Shown piece after piece: positions 43,433-52,350 of a stretch of 64,000 bases of DNA (position 1 is the stretch's first letter; each line of letters starts with the position of its first letter). A program made the position numbers and the translations under genes. The notes beneath the pieces are model-generated. The model saw nothing but the letters and a program-made list of their open reading frames with translations. It was not told the DNA's origin and did no database searches. The stretch is from Frigoribacterium sp. Leaf263 (GTDB lineage: Bacteria; Actinomycetota; Actinomycetes; Actinomycetales; Microbacteriaceae), in the NCBI RefSeq assembly GCF_001422285.1, contig NZ_LMMO01000001.1:658370-722369 (forward strand). The letters are read 5' to 3'.

Positions 43433-44044
43433 GTGACGCTCGTCGATCGACTGTTCCGCCAGGACGAGTGGCGGACGGTGCCGAACGCGATCACCCTGGT
43501 GCGCCTCCTGCTGCTCCCCGTCTTCATCGTCCTGATCGTCGACGAGCACTACTGGTCGTCGATGGTCGTCATCGCGATCGTGTTCCTGACCGACTTCGTC
43601 GACGGGTTCGTCGCTCGCCGGACGGGCGCGATCTCCGAGCTCGGCAAATGGCTCGACCCCGTCGCCGATCGGCTCACCGTCATCGCGGTCGTCGCCGCGT
43701 TCGCGCTCGGCGGGCTGCTCAGCTGGCCGGTGTTCGTGCTGATCCTGCTGCCGGACGTGCTGCTGAGCATCGTGTCGCTGGTCACGTTCGGCGGGGCGTC
43801 GTTCCCCGTCACCTGGATCGGCAAGGTCCGCACCGCGTTCATCTTCACGGGTCTGCTGCTGCTGCTCGTCGGGGTCGCTCTGGTGGATCAGGGCCGGGTC
43901 GACGGGGTCGCCGGGCTGCAGTCCGCCGGGCGGACGACCGAGACCGTCGCCGGAGTCCTGCTCGTCATCGGGCTGATCGGGCACTACGTCGCCGCCGTCG
44001 TCTACGCCGTGGCGCTGACCCGGCGTCTGCGCGCCCGCGACTGA
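43433..44044 (+). CDS. CDP-alcohol phosphatidyltransferase
   Basis: A 203-residue membrane enzyme that transfers a phosphatidyl group from CDP-diacylglycerol to an alcohol. The family motif D-x2-DG-x2-AR-x8-G-x3-D-x3-D is FVDGFVARRTGAISELGKWL followed by DPVAD. About six hydrophobic helices. The length and NAITLVRLLLLPVF suit a PgsA/Cls-type enzyme, but the acceptor alcohol (glycerol-phosphate, phosphatidylglycerol or inositol phosphate) cannot be read. GTG 43433 with AGAGGA upstream. Confidence 0.87.
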   Translation: MTLVDRLFRQDEWRTVPNAITLVRLLLLPVFIVLIVDEHYWSSMVVIAIVFLTDFVDGFVARRTGAISELGKWLDPVADRLTVIAVVAAFALGGLLSWPVFVLILLPDVLLSIVSLVTFGGASFPVTWIGKVRTAFIFTGLLLLLVGVALVDQGRVDGVAGLQSAGRTTETVAGVLLVIGLIGHYVAAVVYAVALTRRLRARD

Positions 44045-44114
44045 CCGGGTCGGCGCGGCCCGCGCCTCCTGCGCTCCGGCGTCCGACCCTCACCGGCGTC
44101 TCGACGGGACGGCG

Positions 44115-44127
44115 TAGCGTCCCCTCC
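44115..44127 (+). promoter_or_regulatory. -10 element of the SDR gene (leaderless type)
   Basis: TAGCGT at 44115-44120, seven bases, then ATG at 44128. Confidence 0.45.
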
Positions 44128-45084
44128 ATGACTCGCATGACGACACCGTTCACCGCCGGCACCACCGCACGCGAGGTCGTCGAGGGCCTCGACCTGACCG
44201 GCACCCGCGTCGTCGTCACCGGAGGGTCGTCGGGGATCGGCGTCGAGACCGTCCGGGCCCTGGTCTCGGCCGGAGCCGACGTCACCATCGCCGCCCGCAA
44301 CCTGGAGCAGGCCGAGGAGGTGCGGGCCGGCATCGCGGGCTCCACCGACTCCGGCGAGGTCCGGGTCGCCTACCTCGACCTGCAGAAGCGCGACACCCTG
44401 CGGGCCTTCGCCGACGACTGGCAGGGGCCGCTCGACGTGCTGATCGACAACGCCGGCGTGATGGCGACCCCCGAGACGCGCACGCCCGAGGGGTGGGAGC
44501 TGCAGTTCAGCAACAACCACCTGGGGCACTTCGCCCTCGCGACCGCGCTTCGTGGCGCACTCGTCGCGGGTGCGGAGGCCTCGGGGTCGCCGTCACGGCT
44601 CGTGTCGCTCAGCTCGACGGGGCACCACATGTCACCCGTGGTGTTCGACGACGTCATGTTCGAGCGACGCGCGTACGACCCGTGGGCGGCTTACGGGCAG
44701 TCGAAGACGGCGAACTCGCTCTTCGCGGTCGGGGTCACGGCTCGCTGGGCGGATGACGGCGTGCTCGCGAACGCCGTCCACCCCGGCGGCATCATCACCC
44801 CGCTGCAGCGTCACCTGCCGAAGCAGGAGATGATCGACCGCGGCTGGATCGACGCCGACGGCACCCCGAACCCGGCGTTCAAGACGACCGAGCAGGGCGC
44901 GGCGACCTCGGTCCTCGCCGCCGTGCACCCGCTCGTCGAGGGCGTGGGGGCTCGCTACTTCGAGGACGTCGCCGAGGCGGAGCCGTTCCGCGACGACGCC
45001 CCCGGTCGTGGCGTGAAGGGCTACGCGCTCGATCCCGAGCAGGCCGACCGCCTGTGGGATCTTAGCGAGGGGCTGCTCGCCTAA
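44128..45084 (+). CDS. Short-chain dehydrogenase/reductase
   Basis: A 318-residue NAD(P)-dependent oxidoreductase of the retinol-dehydrogenase/WWOX-like SDR branch. TGGSSGIG (31-38) is the cofactor loop, AARN after beta-2 suggests NADP, DNAGVMATP follows beta-4, SLSSTGHHMSPV carries the Ser, and YGQSKTANS the Tyr/Lys pair. VHPGGIITPL closes the active site. Substrate unknown; no pathway neighbours. Start by the leaderless pattern; a second in-frame ATG lies 9 bases on. Confidence 0.87.
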   Translation: MTRMTTPFTAGTTAREVVEGLDLTGTRVVVTGGSSGIGVETVRALVSAGADVTIAARNLEQAEEVRAGIAGSTDSGEVRVAYLDLQKRDTLRAFADDWQGPLDVLIDNAGVMATPETRTPEGWELQFSNNHLGHFALATALRGALVAGAEASGSPSRLVSLSSTGHHMSPVVFDDVMFERRAYDPWAAYGQSKTANSLFAVGVTARWADDGVLANAVHPGGIITPLQRHLPKQEMIDRGWIDADGTPNPAFKTTEQGAATSVLAAVHPLVEGVGARYFEDVAEAEPFRDDAPGRGVKGYALDPEQADRLWDLSEGLLA

Positions 45085-45304
45085 CCGCTCACGCCGACCG
45101 GAGAGGCGGACGAGGAGGGGTCTCGATCGCCCGCACCGCGCCTCCGCCCGCCGAGGGACTGCGCATCGCCGCGTCGTTGTCAAGCCGCTCGCGTCGGCGC
45201 TCACGGGGCCTAGTGTTGATCAGGTCGCACGTGAACCCTGCACTCGTCACTCCAGCCCCCGGTGATGAGAGTCGGTCGCGGAAGCTGCGACCACAAAGGG
45301 CACA

Positions 45305-45592
45305 ATGCTGATCAACAAGCTGCGCATCGACAGCCAGATGTTCTACCTCGAACCCGACGAGGACATCGAGGCGCTGAAGAAGCAGATCCTCGAGACGGCC
45401 CGCGGGGTCGCCGACTTCATCGTCTTCACACCCATCGGCCTCGGCAAGGTGTCCGTGCTCATGACTCCGCACACACCGGTGCGCTTCGAAGAGCAGGAGC
45501 ACACGTCGGACGAGCTGCAGGAGTGGGAGGACGAGACTCCGCGCACCGACTACGACCTCGACTTCGACGCGTTCGGCGGCAGTCCGGCCTAG
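45305..45592 (+). CDS. Small acidic protein of unknown function
   Basis: A 95-residue protein that begins MLINKLRIDSQMFYL and then turns strongly acidic (EEQEHTSDELQEWEDET, DYDLDFDAF). It looks soluble, with an alpha/beta start and a disordered acidic tail. I do not recognise a family. AAAGGG precedes the ATG, and the leader holds GGTCGC/GCGACC as a small stem. Confidence 0.6.
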   Translation: MLINKLRIDSQMFYLEPDEDIEALKKQILETARGVADFIVFTPIGLGKVSVLMTPHTPVRFEEQEHTSDELQEWEDETPRTDYDLDFDAFGGSPA

Positions 45593-45722
45593 GCCCGTGC
45601 TCGGCTCGACCCCACGCCGAGCGGACCGCCTCGGTCGATGCTCCCGTCATCGGCGATCCCGGTGACCGCGAGGCCGACCCCTCGTCCGTGCCTCCGGAGC
45701 GCAGGGTGATGCGGCTTCATGC

Positions 45723-46046
45723 TCAGCGGTCGCCCCTCGGCCCGGCCGGCGAGTTCGGCTCTTCCAGGATCTGGAGCCCGCCGTTGCTGTTCGCGGACTG
45801 CTCGAGGGCGATGAGCCAGTCCCGGTTCACCGCGGGCATCCGACTGCCGTAGTACTTGAACACCAGCGAGATGGTGGGGTGGACCCAGATGGTGGTGCGC
45901 CCGTCACCGACCCGCTGGTCGTCGCGCCACGAGAAGTAGAACGACTCGTTGCGGCGCAGCTTCGCACCGATCACGAGCTGCAGGTGCCCGAGAACCCGAT
46001 CGTCGAACTCGACGGACAGGGAATGGTCGTATGTCAGGCTTCCCAC
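45723..46046 (-). CDS. DUF7882-like small protein
   Basis: A 107-residue protein with the pattern of a family common in Microbacteriaceae. It starts VGSLTYDHSLSVEFDDRVL, then LVIGAKLRRNESFYFSW, TTIWVHPTISLVFKYYGSR and NRDWLIALEQSANSNGGL. The role is unknown; database names sometimes link it to DNA ligase, without visible ligase motifs. GTG 46046, with GGGAGCGAGG upstream, is preferred to the longer frame. Confidence 0.7.
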   Translation of the reverse strand: MGSLTYDHSLSVEFDDRVLGHLQLVIGAKLRRNESFYFSWRDDQRVGDGRTTIWVHPTISLVFKYYGSRMPAVNRDWLIALEQSANSNGGLQILEEPNSPAGPRGDR

Positions 46047-46296
46047 GACATCGCCTCGCTCCCTGATCGGCACCCGCCGGCCCCGGAGGCAGGCGCTGTA
46101 CGACGGCCTCCGCGTGAGCGGATCCATCGTCCAGAAGGATACCGTCCGGCACAGAACTGCCCCGGAGGGGTTGTGGAGCAGGCTGAGGTTCGGCTATGCG
46201 ATCTGCCGCCCGCCTCGCCCGCGGCCTCCATCCGTTCCACCCGCTGACTGACCCCGCCCCTGATGTCAAGGGTCGGCTCGAAACCGCCCCTCCGCC

Positions 46297-46309
46297 TACC
46301 GTCGGGCGC
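46297..46309 (+). promoter_or_regulatory. -10 element of the 46310 gene (leaderless type)
   Basis: TACCGT at 46297-46302, seven bases, then ATG at 46310. Confidence 0.45.
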
Positions 46310-46651
46310 ATGAAGCACATCACGTATGCCGAGAAGTCCCTCCTCCTCGGCGATGCCACGGCCGATCTCCTGCTCGAGTACGCCGCGGCGCTCGGCTCGG
46401 ACGGCACGAGCGACTCGATCTCGATCCGCGCCATCAGCTCCGACGGCGACGAGGTCGACGCCACGTTCCTGATCGGCGAGGGGGCCCCGCTCATGAGCGA
46501 GACGACGACGAGCACTCTGCCCGAGCCCGACAACACCGCCGCCGAGGAGCACATGCGCGAGCGCATCGGGCGACTCGCCCGGCCCCCGCACGGCGGCTCG
46601 CTCGACGACGACGAGATGCTGCGCGACGACTACGACGAGTTCCCGGGCTGA
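46310..46651 (+). CDS. Small hypothetical protein
   Basis: A 113-residue acidic protein starting MKHITYAEKSLLLGDATADLLLEYAAALG, with ISIRAISSDGDEVDATFLIGEG and an acidic tail (DDDEMLRDDYDEF). The body looks like a small alpha/beta domain. No family recognised. It ends 3 bp before the GTG of the metallo-hydrolase gene, so the two are probably co-transcribed. Confidence 0.6.
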   Translation: MKHITYAEKSLLLGDATADLLLEYAAALGSDGTSDSISIRAISSDGDEVDATFLIGEGAPLMSETTTSTLPEPDNTAAEEHMRERIGRLARPPHGGSLDDDEMLRDDYDEFPG

Positions 46652-46654
46652 CCC

Positions 46655-47416
46655 GTGGTGCTCCTCCGCCCCTCCGCAGTGCTCGAGCGCGACGTCGTCG
46701 CCGGGGTGCACCGGCTCGAGGTCGCCGACACGAACCTCTACCTCGTCGAGCACGACGACCGGGTGCTCGTCGTCGACGCGGGCCTCCCCGCCGCGTGGCC
46801 GTACCTCCTGCAGGCCCTCTTCGAGACCGGTCACGGACGCGACGACGTCGACGGGGTGCTGCTCACGCATGCGCACTTCGATCACGTCGGCTGCGCTCGG
46901 CAGGTGCGGCGTCGCTGGGGCCTGCCCGTCTGGGTGCACGACGCCGATGCGCGTCTCGCGGCCCATCCCTACGCGTACCGGCACGAGAGGCCGCGCTGGC
47001 GGTACCCGGTCGAGCACAGGGCCGCCCTGCCGGCACTCGCCCGGATGACCCTCGCCGGGGCCCTCGCCGTGCGCGGCGTGCGCGACACGCGGCCCCTCGG
47101 ATCGGACACCCCTCTGCCCACAGGGGCCGTCGTCATCCCCACCCCGGGTCACACCGACGGGCACATCGCCCTGCACCTGCCCGATCGCGACGCCGTCATC
47201 GTCGGCGACGCGCTCGTGACCCTCGATCCCTACACCGGCGAGCGGGGTCCGCAGATCGTCGCGGGGGCGGCGACGGCCGACAGCGACGCGGCCCTGGCCT
47301 CGCTCGACGCCCTCGTCGCGACCGGGGCCGGCGTCGTGCTGCCCGGGCACGGCGCCCCGTGGCGGGAGGGCGTGGGCCGCGCGGTCGAGCTCGCGCGCCG
47401 TCGCGGAGCCCACTGA
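46655..47416 (+). CDS. Metallo-beta-lactamase-fold hydrolase
   Basis: A 253-residue hydrolase with THAHFDHVG (HxHxDH metal site), TPGHTDGHIA (third His), VGDALVT (bridging Asp) and LPGHGAP (last His). The layout is that of glyoxalase-II-like or lactonase-like enzymes. Neither substrate nor pathway can be told. GTG 46655 follows the small protein gene by 3 bp. Confidence 0.85.
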   Translation: MVLLRPSAVLERDVVAGVHRLEVADTNLYLVEHDDRVLVVDAGLPAAWPYLLQALFETGHGRDDVDGVLLTHAHFDHVGCARQVRRRWGLPVWVHDADARLAAHPYAYRHERPRWRYPVEHRAALPALARMTLAGALAVRGVRDTRPLGSDTPLPTGAVVIPTPGHTDGHIALHLPDRDAVIVGDALVTLDPYTGERGPQIVAGAATADSDAALASLDALVATGAGVVLPGHGAPWREGVGRAVELARRRGAH

Positions 47417-47490
47417 GTCGCTGCGCTGCGCTGCGGCTGCCGCCGTGACGGTCGCCGCTGCCGCAGGCGCCGATCGGCGCCCCCACGAGA

Positions 47491-47518
47491 GAGACCCCCG
47501 TGCGAACACGGGGGTCTC
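47491..47518. terminator. Perfect bidirectional terminator hairpin
   Basis: GAGACCCCCGTG (47491-47502), loop CGAA, CACGGGGGTCTC (47507-47518): a 12-bp perfect stem. It is between the convergent metallo-hydrolase (+) and small membrane protein (-) genes and can serve both. Confidence 0.85.
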
Positions 47519-47532
47519 GTCGTCGGCGTGAG

Positions 47533-47745
47533 TCAGCTGCCGAGCTTGTGGGCCTTCTTGACGGCGGCCTTGCGGGCCTTCAGCACGTCCTTCTTGGCGG
47601 CCTTGCGGGCCTTCTTGACCTTGGGGTCGTTCCAGAACGAGCCGAGGTAGTTCGAGATCTCCTTGTAACGACCCTTTCCGGCCTTGGCTCCGTAGGTGTA
47701 CGCGATGAACGCGATGACGGCGATGACGAGGTAACGGAAACGCAT
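47533..47745 (-). CDS. Small membrane protein with Lys/Ala-rich tail
   Basis: A 70-residue protein with one N-terminal helix (FRYLVIAVIAFIAYTYGAKAG) followed by a basic helix built of KKARKAAKKDV/KARKAAVKKA repeats. It resembles YtxH-type small membrane proteins; the tail could contact nucleic acid or membrane. ATG 47745 with GGGAGGA upstream is preferred to the longer frame. Confidence 0.65.
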   Translation of the reverse strand: MRFRYLVIAVIAFIAYTYGAKAGKGRYKEISNYLGSFWNDPKVKKARKAAKKDVLKARKAAVKKAHKLGS

Positions 47746-47842
47746 TGAGGGTCCTCCCGGTGGGCGATCTGGTGTCGATACGACGGTAGTCCTCCGGCCT
47801 GGGCGCGTGTCCACCCGGGCCGGAGGCGGCCGACGGCGGCGG

Positions 47843-49366
47843 TCAGGCCGAGCGGCGACGGCGGGCGACGACGAGCGCGCCGAGGCCGAGGGCGACGAGC
47901 AGCCCGCCGATCAGGCCGAGCGTCGCGGTGCCCTCGTCGGTGCCGGTGTAGGCCAGGTCGCCACCGGCGCCGGTGCCCGTCGCGGTCCCGCTGCCGGAGC
48001 CGGCCGGGGTGCCCTGCGCCCCTCCGGTGCCGGCGGGGTCGACGCCCGGGGCGCTCTCGCCGTCGGCGGTGACGACGGAGAACGAGGTCGACACGGTGGG
48101 GGAGATGCGGCGCACCTCGGCGTCGACCGGCCGCGAGTCGTCGGCGTAGGTGACCGCGCGGGCCGTGTAGCGGAGCTCACCGGGCCGTTCGACGCTGTGC
48201 ACCGACCAGGCGCCCGAGGGGTCGACCCGCGCCGAGATGACCGGGCCGTCGGCGAGGGTCAGCTCGACCCATCCGCCGGGCGTGCCGGTCCCCTGGACGT
48301 CGAACGCGGCGGCGGGGTCGTACAGCCCGACGTGCCCTTCGGGGACGGGGAAGGTGTCCTGCGGGTACTCGACGTCCGCCACGATGCGACCGCCGTCGCG
48401 GGGCGTCGTGATGGTCGGCGCGGCCAGCGTGACCGGGCGCAGGTCGATCGCCCGACCGCCCGAGACGGGCGATTTCTCGCTGAGCTGCAGGCCGCTGGGC
48501 GACACGAGGTACTGGCGGGTGCTGATGCGCCACTTGCCCGAGGGGATGACGGCGTCGTAGACGAGGGTCCCCGAGGCCGGGATCGTGGGCTCCGGAACGG
48601 CGGTGCGGTAGCGGTTGCCGCCGATCTCGCGGTACGAGAACTCGGCCTTCGCCCCCGGGACGCCGGTGATGACGATCCGGACGGGCCCGCTGTCGCCGTC
48701 GGCCCCGTCGACCGCGGTCGGCTCGATCTGCGCGCCGTCGACCGGCGTGATCATGACCGGGGCGGCGGGCGTCGCCCGGAACGCCGTCTCGAGCGTGAAC
48801 GAGAACACCGTCTCGGGCGAGGCGGCGCCCACGGGGGAGCCGTCGGCACCGGCTTCGTACTGACGGCTGGTGAGCTTCCAGGTCGTGTTCGCGAGCGTGA
48901 GCGTCGTCGACCACGCGCCGTCGGCGGCGACCGGGACCTCGGCGTAGCGGACGGGCGAGACCGAGGAGGCCGGGTCGAGGCGGAGCTTGACCACGGAGCC
49001 CGGCTGCGCCGTGCCGGTGAAGGCGAGCGGCGCGGTGGTGGCGGTGCCGCCGTCCTCCGGGGTCACGCCGACGGTCTGTCCGGAGCGGGGGCTCGTGACG
49101 ACCGGGGCGGCCGCGATGGCGGCGGCGCCGATCGGCGCGTCGTCGGTGACGGCCTCGTCGGCGACTGGCTCGTCGGCGACGGGCGTCTCGACAGGAGCGT
49201 CCGTGGCGGGAGCCCCGACCTCGGGAGTCGCGCCCTCCGACGCCTCGGCGGTCGGTGCGGCGGCGGGCTCGGCGCCCAGAGCGGGGCCGACCGAGATCAG
49301 CGCGCCCCCGAGAGCGATCGACACGGTCGCCGGGATGGCGAGCGCCTTCTGCCAGGTGGTGTTCAT
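47843..49366 (-). CDS. Secreted, LAYTG-anchored surface protein with Ig-like repeats
   Basis: A 507-residue exported protein. Signal peptide (LAIPATVSIALGGALISVGPALGA), an Ala/Pro/Asp/Val-rich stalk (DAPVETPVADEPVADEAV), then three or four beta-sandwich modules. Each contains a PxITxPxxG-type strand and GTGTPGGWVEL/GTAQPGSVVKL, as in bacterial Ig-like adhesin repeats. The C-terminus is LAYTG, a hydrophobic helix and RRRR, the sorting signal of class E sortases. ATG 49366 with AAGGGC upstream. Ligand unknown. Confidence 0.8.
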   Translation of the reverse strand: MNTTWQKALAIPATVSIALGGALISVGPALGAEPAAAPTAEASEGATPEVGAPATDAPVETPVADEPVADEAVTDDAPIGAAAIAAAPVVTSPRSGQTVGVTPEDGGTATTAPLAFTGTAQPGSVVKLRLDPASSVSPVRYAEVPVAADGAWSTTLTLANTTWKLTSRQYEAGADGSPVGAASPETVFSFTLETAFRATPAAPVMITPVDGAQIEPTAVDGADGDSGPVRIVITGVPGAKAEFSYREIGGNRYRTAVPEPTIPASGTLVYDAVIPSGKWRISTRQYLVSPSGLQLSEKSPVSGGRAIDLRPVTLAAPTITTPRDGGRIVADVEYPQDTFPVPEGHVGLYDPAAAFDVQGTGTPGGWVELTLADGPVISARVDPSGAWSVHSVERPGELRYTARAVTYADDSRPVDAEVRRISPTVSTSFSVVTADGESAPGVDPAGTGGAQGTPAGSGSGTATGTGAGGDLAYTGTDEGTATLGLIGGLLVALGLGALVVARRRRSA

Positions 49367-49636
49367 GATGAAGCCCTTCGTGTGGATCGTCCCCTGCGAA
49401 CCGCCCGGATCCACCGAGGGCGAGAACCGCCGGCCCGGTGATCCCGACGCCGACGTGCTCGACGCTACGTCGTCCCTCCGTCGACCGAACCACCTGTTGC
49501 GGTTCCGTTACACGAAGTCGTCCGCTCGGATGAGGGGGACTCATCAGAGCGGCGCACCAGAGGTGTCGCACGACGGACGCGCGGCTGCGCAACACCCCCG
49601 CCGCCCACCGGAAACACCCTCGCAACACCGCCTCGC

Positions 49637-49648
49637 TACCGTCATGCC
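49637..49648 (+). promoter_or_regulatory. -10 element of the ATP-grasp operon (leaderless type)
   Basis: TACCGT at 49637-49642, six bases, then ATG at 49649. The 282-bp gap upstream shows only a 5-bp GAACC/GGTTC inverted repeat near 49485. Confidence 0.5.
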
Positions 49649-51427
49649 ATGGGCGACCTCTTCAGCGGTTACGCGGCCACGGCCACCGGCGGCGGCACGG
49701 GCAGAAGGAGGCGCGTGGTCGAGAGCGCGCGGGTCGCGCCGCGTGCCTGGGACGAGATGTTCGACACCGACGGGCAGGCCCGCCGCGCCTACGCCGACAT
49801 CCACGCGACCCTCGAGGGCATGACGCAGGACGACCTGCGCGGTCGGACGGCGGCGCTCGCCGACTCGTACCTCGCGCAGGGCGTCACGTTCGACTTCGCG
49901 GGCGAGGAGCGCCCGTTCCCCCTCGACGCCGTGCCGCGGGTCGTCGAGCACGACGAGTGGTCGGGCGTCGAGGCGGGCATCGCGCAGCGGGTCAAGGCGC
50001 TCGAGGCGTTCCTGTCCGACGTCTACGGCGCGCAGCGAGCGGTCGCCGACGGCGTCATCCCCGCGAGCCTGCTGACCTCGTCGAGCCACTTCCATCGTCA
50101 GGCGGCGGGCATCGAGCCGGCCAACGGCGTGCGCATCCAGGTCTCGGGCATCGATCTCGTGCGCGACGAGGCGGGCGCCTGGTGCGTGCTCGAAGACAAC
50201 GTGCGGGTGCCGAGCGGCGTCAGCTACGTCATCTCGAACCGCCGCGTCATGGCCCAGACGCTGCCCGAGCTGTTCGTCTCGATGCGGGTGCGCCCGGTCG
50301 GCGACTACCCGAACCGTCTGCTGTCGGCCCTGAAGAAGAGCGCGCCGTCGGGCGTCGACGAGCCGACCGTCGTCGTGCTGACCCCGGGGGTCTTCAACTC
50401 GGCGTACTACGAGCACACCCTGCTGGCGCGTCTGATGGGCGTCGAGCTCGTCGAGGGCCGCGATCTCTACTGCTCGGGCGGCCGGGTGTTCATGCGGACG
50501 ACCGGCGGCCCCGAGCGGGTCGACGTCATCTACCGCCGGGTCGACGACGAGTTCCTCGACCCGCTGCAGTTCCGGGCCGACTCCGTGCTCGGTTCGCCGG
50601 GCCTCCTGATGGCGGCTCGTCTCGGCACCGTGACGATCGCGAACGCGGTCGGCAACGGGGTCGCCGACGACAAGCTCGTCTACACGTACCTGCCCGAGCT
50701 GATCCGCTACTACCTCGGCGAGGAGGCGCTCCTCCCGAACGTCCGCACCTGGCGTCTCGAGGACCCGGGCGCCCTCGACGAGGTGCTCGACCGCCTCGAC
50801 GAGCTCGTCGTGAAGCCCGTCGACGGCTCGGGCGGCAAGGGGCTGGTCGTCGGGCCGGCCGCCAGCCGTCGCGAGCTCGACGTGCTGCGGTCGCAGCTGC
50901 TCGCCGACCCGCGCGGCTGGATCGCGCAGCCGGTCGTGCAGCTGAGCACCATCCCGACCCTCGTCGACGAGGGACTCCGCCCCCGGCACGCCGACCTGCG
51001 GCCCTTCGCCGTGCACGACGGCGACGACGTCTGGGTGCTGCCCGGCGGGCTCACCCGGGTCGCCCTGCCCGAGGGCCAGCTGGTCGTCAACAGCAGTCAG
51101 GGCGGCGGCTCGAAGGACACCTGGATCGTCGGCGGCGACGTCAACGCCTGGGCCGGACACGACGTCAGCGCGCTGATCGCCGAGCAGACGACCCCGACCC
51201 AGTCGATCCCGATCGTCGACGCGTCGGCGCACCACGGCGACCACAGCCCCGATCACGCCCCTCAGGACGACCCGCGCAACGACCAGCAGGCGCAGCAGCA
51301 GCAGGAGCACCAGGAGCAGCAGCAACAGGCCCGGGAGGCGCGGGTCGGCCCACGAGGCCGCGCCGCGCCTCCTGCGGGCCCCCGCCCCGACCCCGGGGTC
51401 ACCACGTCGGAAGGAACGTCATGCTGA
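49649..51427 (+). CDS. Circularly permuted type 2 ATP-grasp protein
   Basis: A 592-residue predicted carboxylate-amine ligase. WDEMFDTDGQARRAY and QRVKALEAFLSDVYG open the fold; GIDLVRD, VLEDNVRVPSGVSYV, VVLTPGVFNSAYYEHTLLA and NAVGNGVADDKLVYTY are core motifs. VKPVDGSGGKG is the ATP loop. It is co-transcribed with alpha-E and transglutaminase-like genes, a widespread actinobacterial trio of unknown product. The last 90 residues (His, then Gln-rich, then Arg/Pro) are extra, and the end is encoded by an inverted pair of dispersed motifs. Confidence 0.9.
   Translation: MGDLFSGYAATATGGGTGRRRRVVESARVAPRAWDEMFDTDGQARRAYADIHATLEGMTQDDLRGRTAALADSYLAQGVTFDFAGEERPFPLDAVPRVVEHDEWSGVEAGIAQRVKALEAFLSDVYGAQRAVADGVIPASLLTSSSHFHRQAAGIEPANGVRIQVSGIDLVRDEAGAWCVLEDNVRVPSGVSYVISNRRVMAQTLPELFVSMRVRPVGDYPNRLLSALKKSAPSGVDEPTVVVLTPGVFNSAYYEHTLLARLMGVELVEGRDLYCSGGRVFMRTTGGPERVDVIYRRVDDEFLDPLQFRADSVLGSPGLLMAARLGTVTIANAVGNGVADDKLVYTYLPELIRYYLGEEALLPNVRTWRLEDPGALDEVLDRLDELVVKPVDGSGGKGLVVGPAASRRELDVLRSQLLADPRGWIAQPVVQLSTIPTLVDEGLRPRHADLRPFAVHDGDDVWVLPGGLTRVALPEGQLVVNSSQGGGSKDTWIVGGDVNAWAGHDVSALIAEQTTPTQSIPIVDASAHHGDHSPDHAPQDDPRNDQQAQQQQEHQEQQQQAREARVGPRGRAAPPAGPRPDPGVTTSEGTSC
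51334..51372. repeat. Inverted pair of the dispersed motif inside the ATP-grasp gene end
   Basis: GGAGGCGCGG (51334-51343) and CCGCGCCTCC (51363-51372) form 10-bp perfect inverted arms 19 bases apart, almost the geometry of the pair at 36418-36457. Together they encode the non-conserved AREARVGPRGRAAPPAGP tail. Confidence 0.7.
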
Positions 51428-52350
51428 GCCGCATCGCCGAGAGCCTGTTCTGGATCGGCCGGTACATCGAACGGTCGGACGGCACCGCGCGCATCCTCGA
51501 CGTCCACCTGCAGCTGCTGCTGGAGGACCCGTGGATCGAGGAGGACACCGCCTGCCGCAGCCTCCTCGCGGTGATGGGCAGCGAGGCCCCCGCCGACGTC
51601 GAGCTGACGCGGGGCGACGTGCTCTCGATGCTCGCCGTCGACCGTCACAACCCGGCGTCGATCGCGTACTCGCTCGGCGCCGCGCGCGAGAACGCCAGGC
51701 GGGCCCGCGAGATCGTCTCGACCGAGCTCTGGGAGTGCCTGAACACCACCCGGGCCCGCATGCCGCGCAAGGTCGCCGACGACAAGGTGCACGAGTTCTT
51801 CGGGTGGGTGCGCGAGCGCAGCGCCCTCGCCGTCGGCATCATCGAGTCGGCCACCAGCCGCGACGAGGTGTGGCAGTTCTTCACCCTCGGCCGGTCGATC
51901 GAGCGCGCCGACATGACCGCCCGGCTGCTGGCGACGCGCACGCTCACCGAGGCGTCCGGCCCGTCGTGGACGACCATCCTCCGCTCGTGCGGCGCCTACG
52001 AGGCGTACCTGCGCACCTACAAGGGGGTGCCGAGCGCTCGCAACGCCGCCGAGTTCCTGCTGCTCGACCGGCTGTTCCCCCGCAGCGTCCTGTTCGCGAT
52101 CAGTCGCGCCGAGGCCTGCCTGCGCGAGGTCGAGCCGTCGAACCACCGGGTGGCCGCCTCGGACAGCGGGGTGCGCATCCTCGGTCAGATGCGCAGCGAG
52201 CTCGAGTACAAGCCCATCGGGCAGATCCTCGACGACCTGCCCGGTCAGATGGACGTCGTGCAGGAGGCGACGAGCGCCGCCTCCGAGGCGATCCGTCAGC
52301 GGTACTTCCCCACCAGCGCGGCGCCCACCTGGGTCGGTGAGCGCTCGTGA
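51421..52350 (+). CDS. Alpha-E domain-containing protein
   Basis: A 309-residue all-helical protein of the alpha-E family. It begins MLSRIAESLFWIGRYIERSDGTARILDVHL and later has FFTLGRSIERADMTARLL, the two repeat-like halves of the fold. Companion of ATP-grasp in a predicted peptide-making or -modifying system. It starts 7 bases inside the end of the ATP-grasp gene. Confidence 0.9.
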   Translation: MLSRIAESLFWIGRYIERSDGTARILDVHLQLLLEDPWIEEDTACRSLLAVMGSEAPADVELTRGDVLSMLAVDRHNPASIAYSLGAARENARRAREIVSTELWECLNTTRARMPRKVADDKVHEFFGWVRERSALAVGIIESATSRDEVWQFFTLGRSIERADMTARLLATRTLTEASGPSWTTILRSCGAYEAYLRTYKGVPSARNAAEFLLLDRLFPRSVLFAISRAEACLREVEPSNHRVAASDSGVRILGQMRSELEYKPIGQILDDLPGQMDVVQEATSAASEAIRQRYFPTSAAPTWVGERS

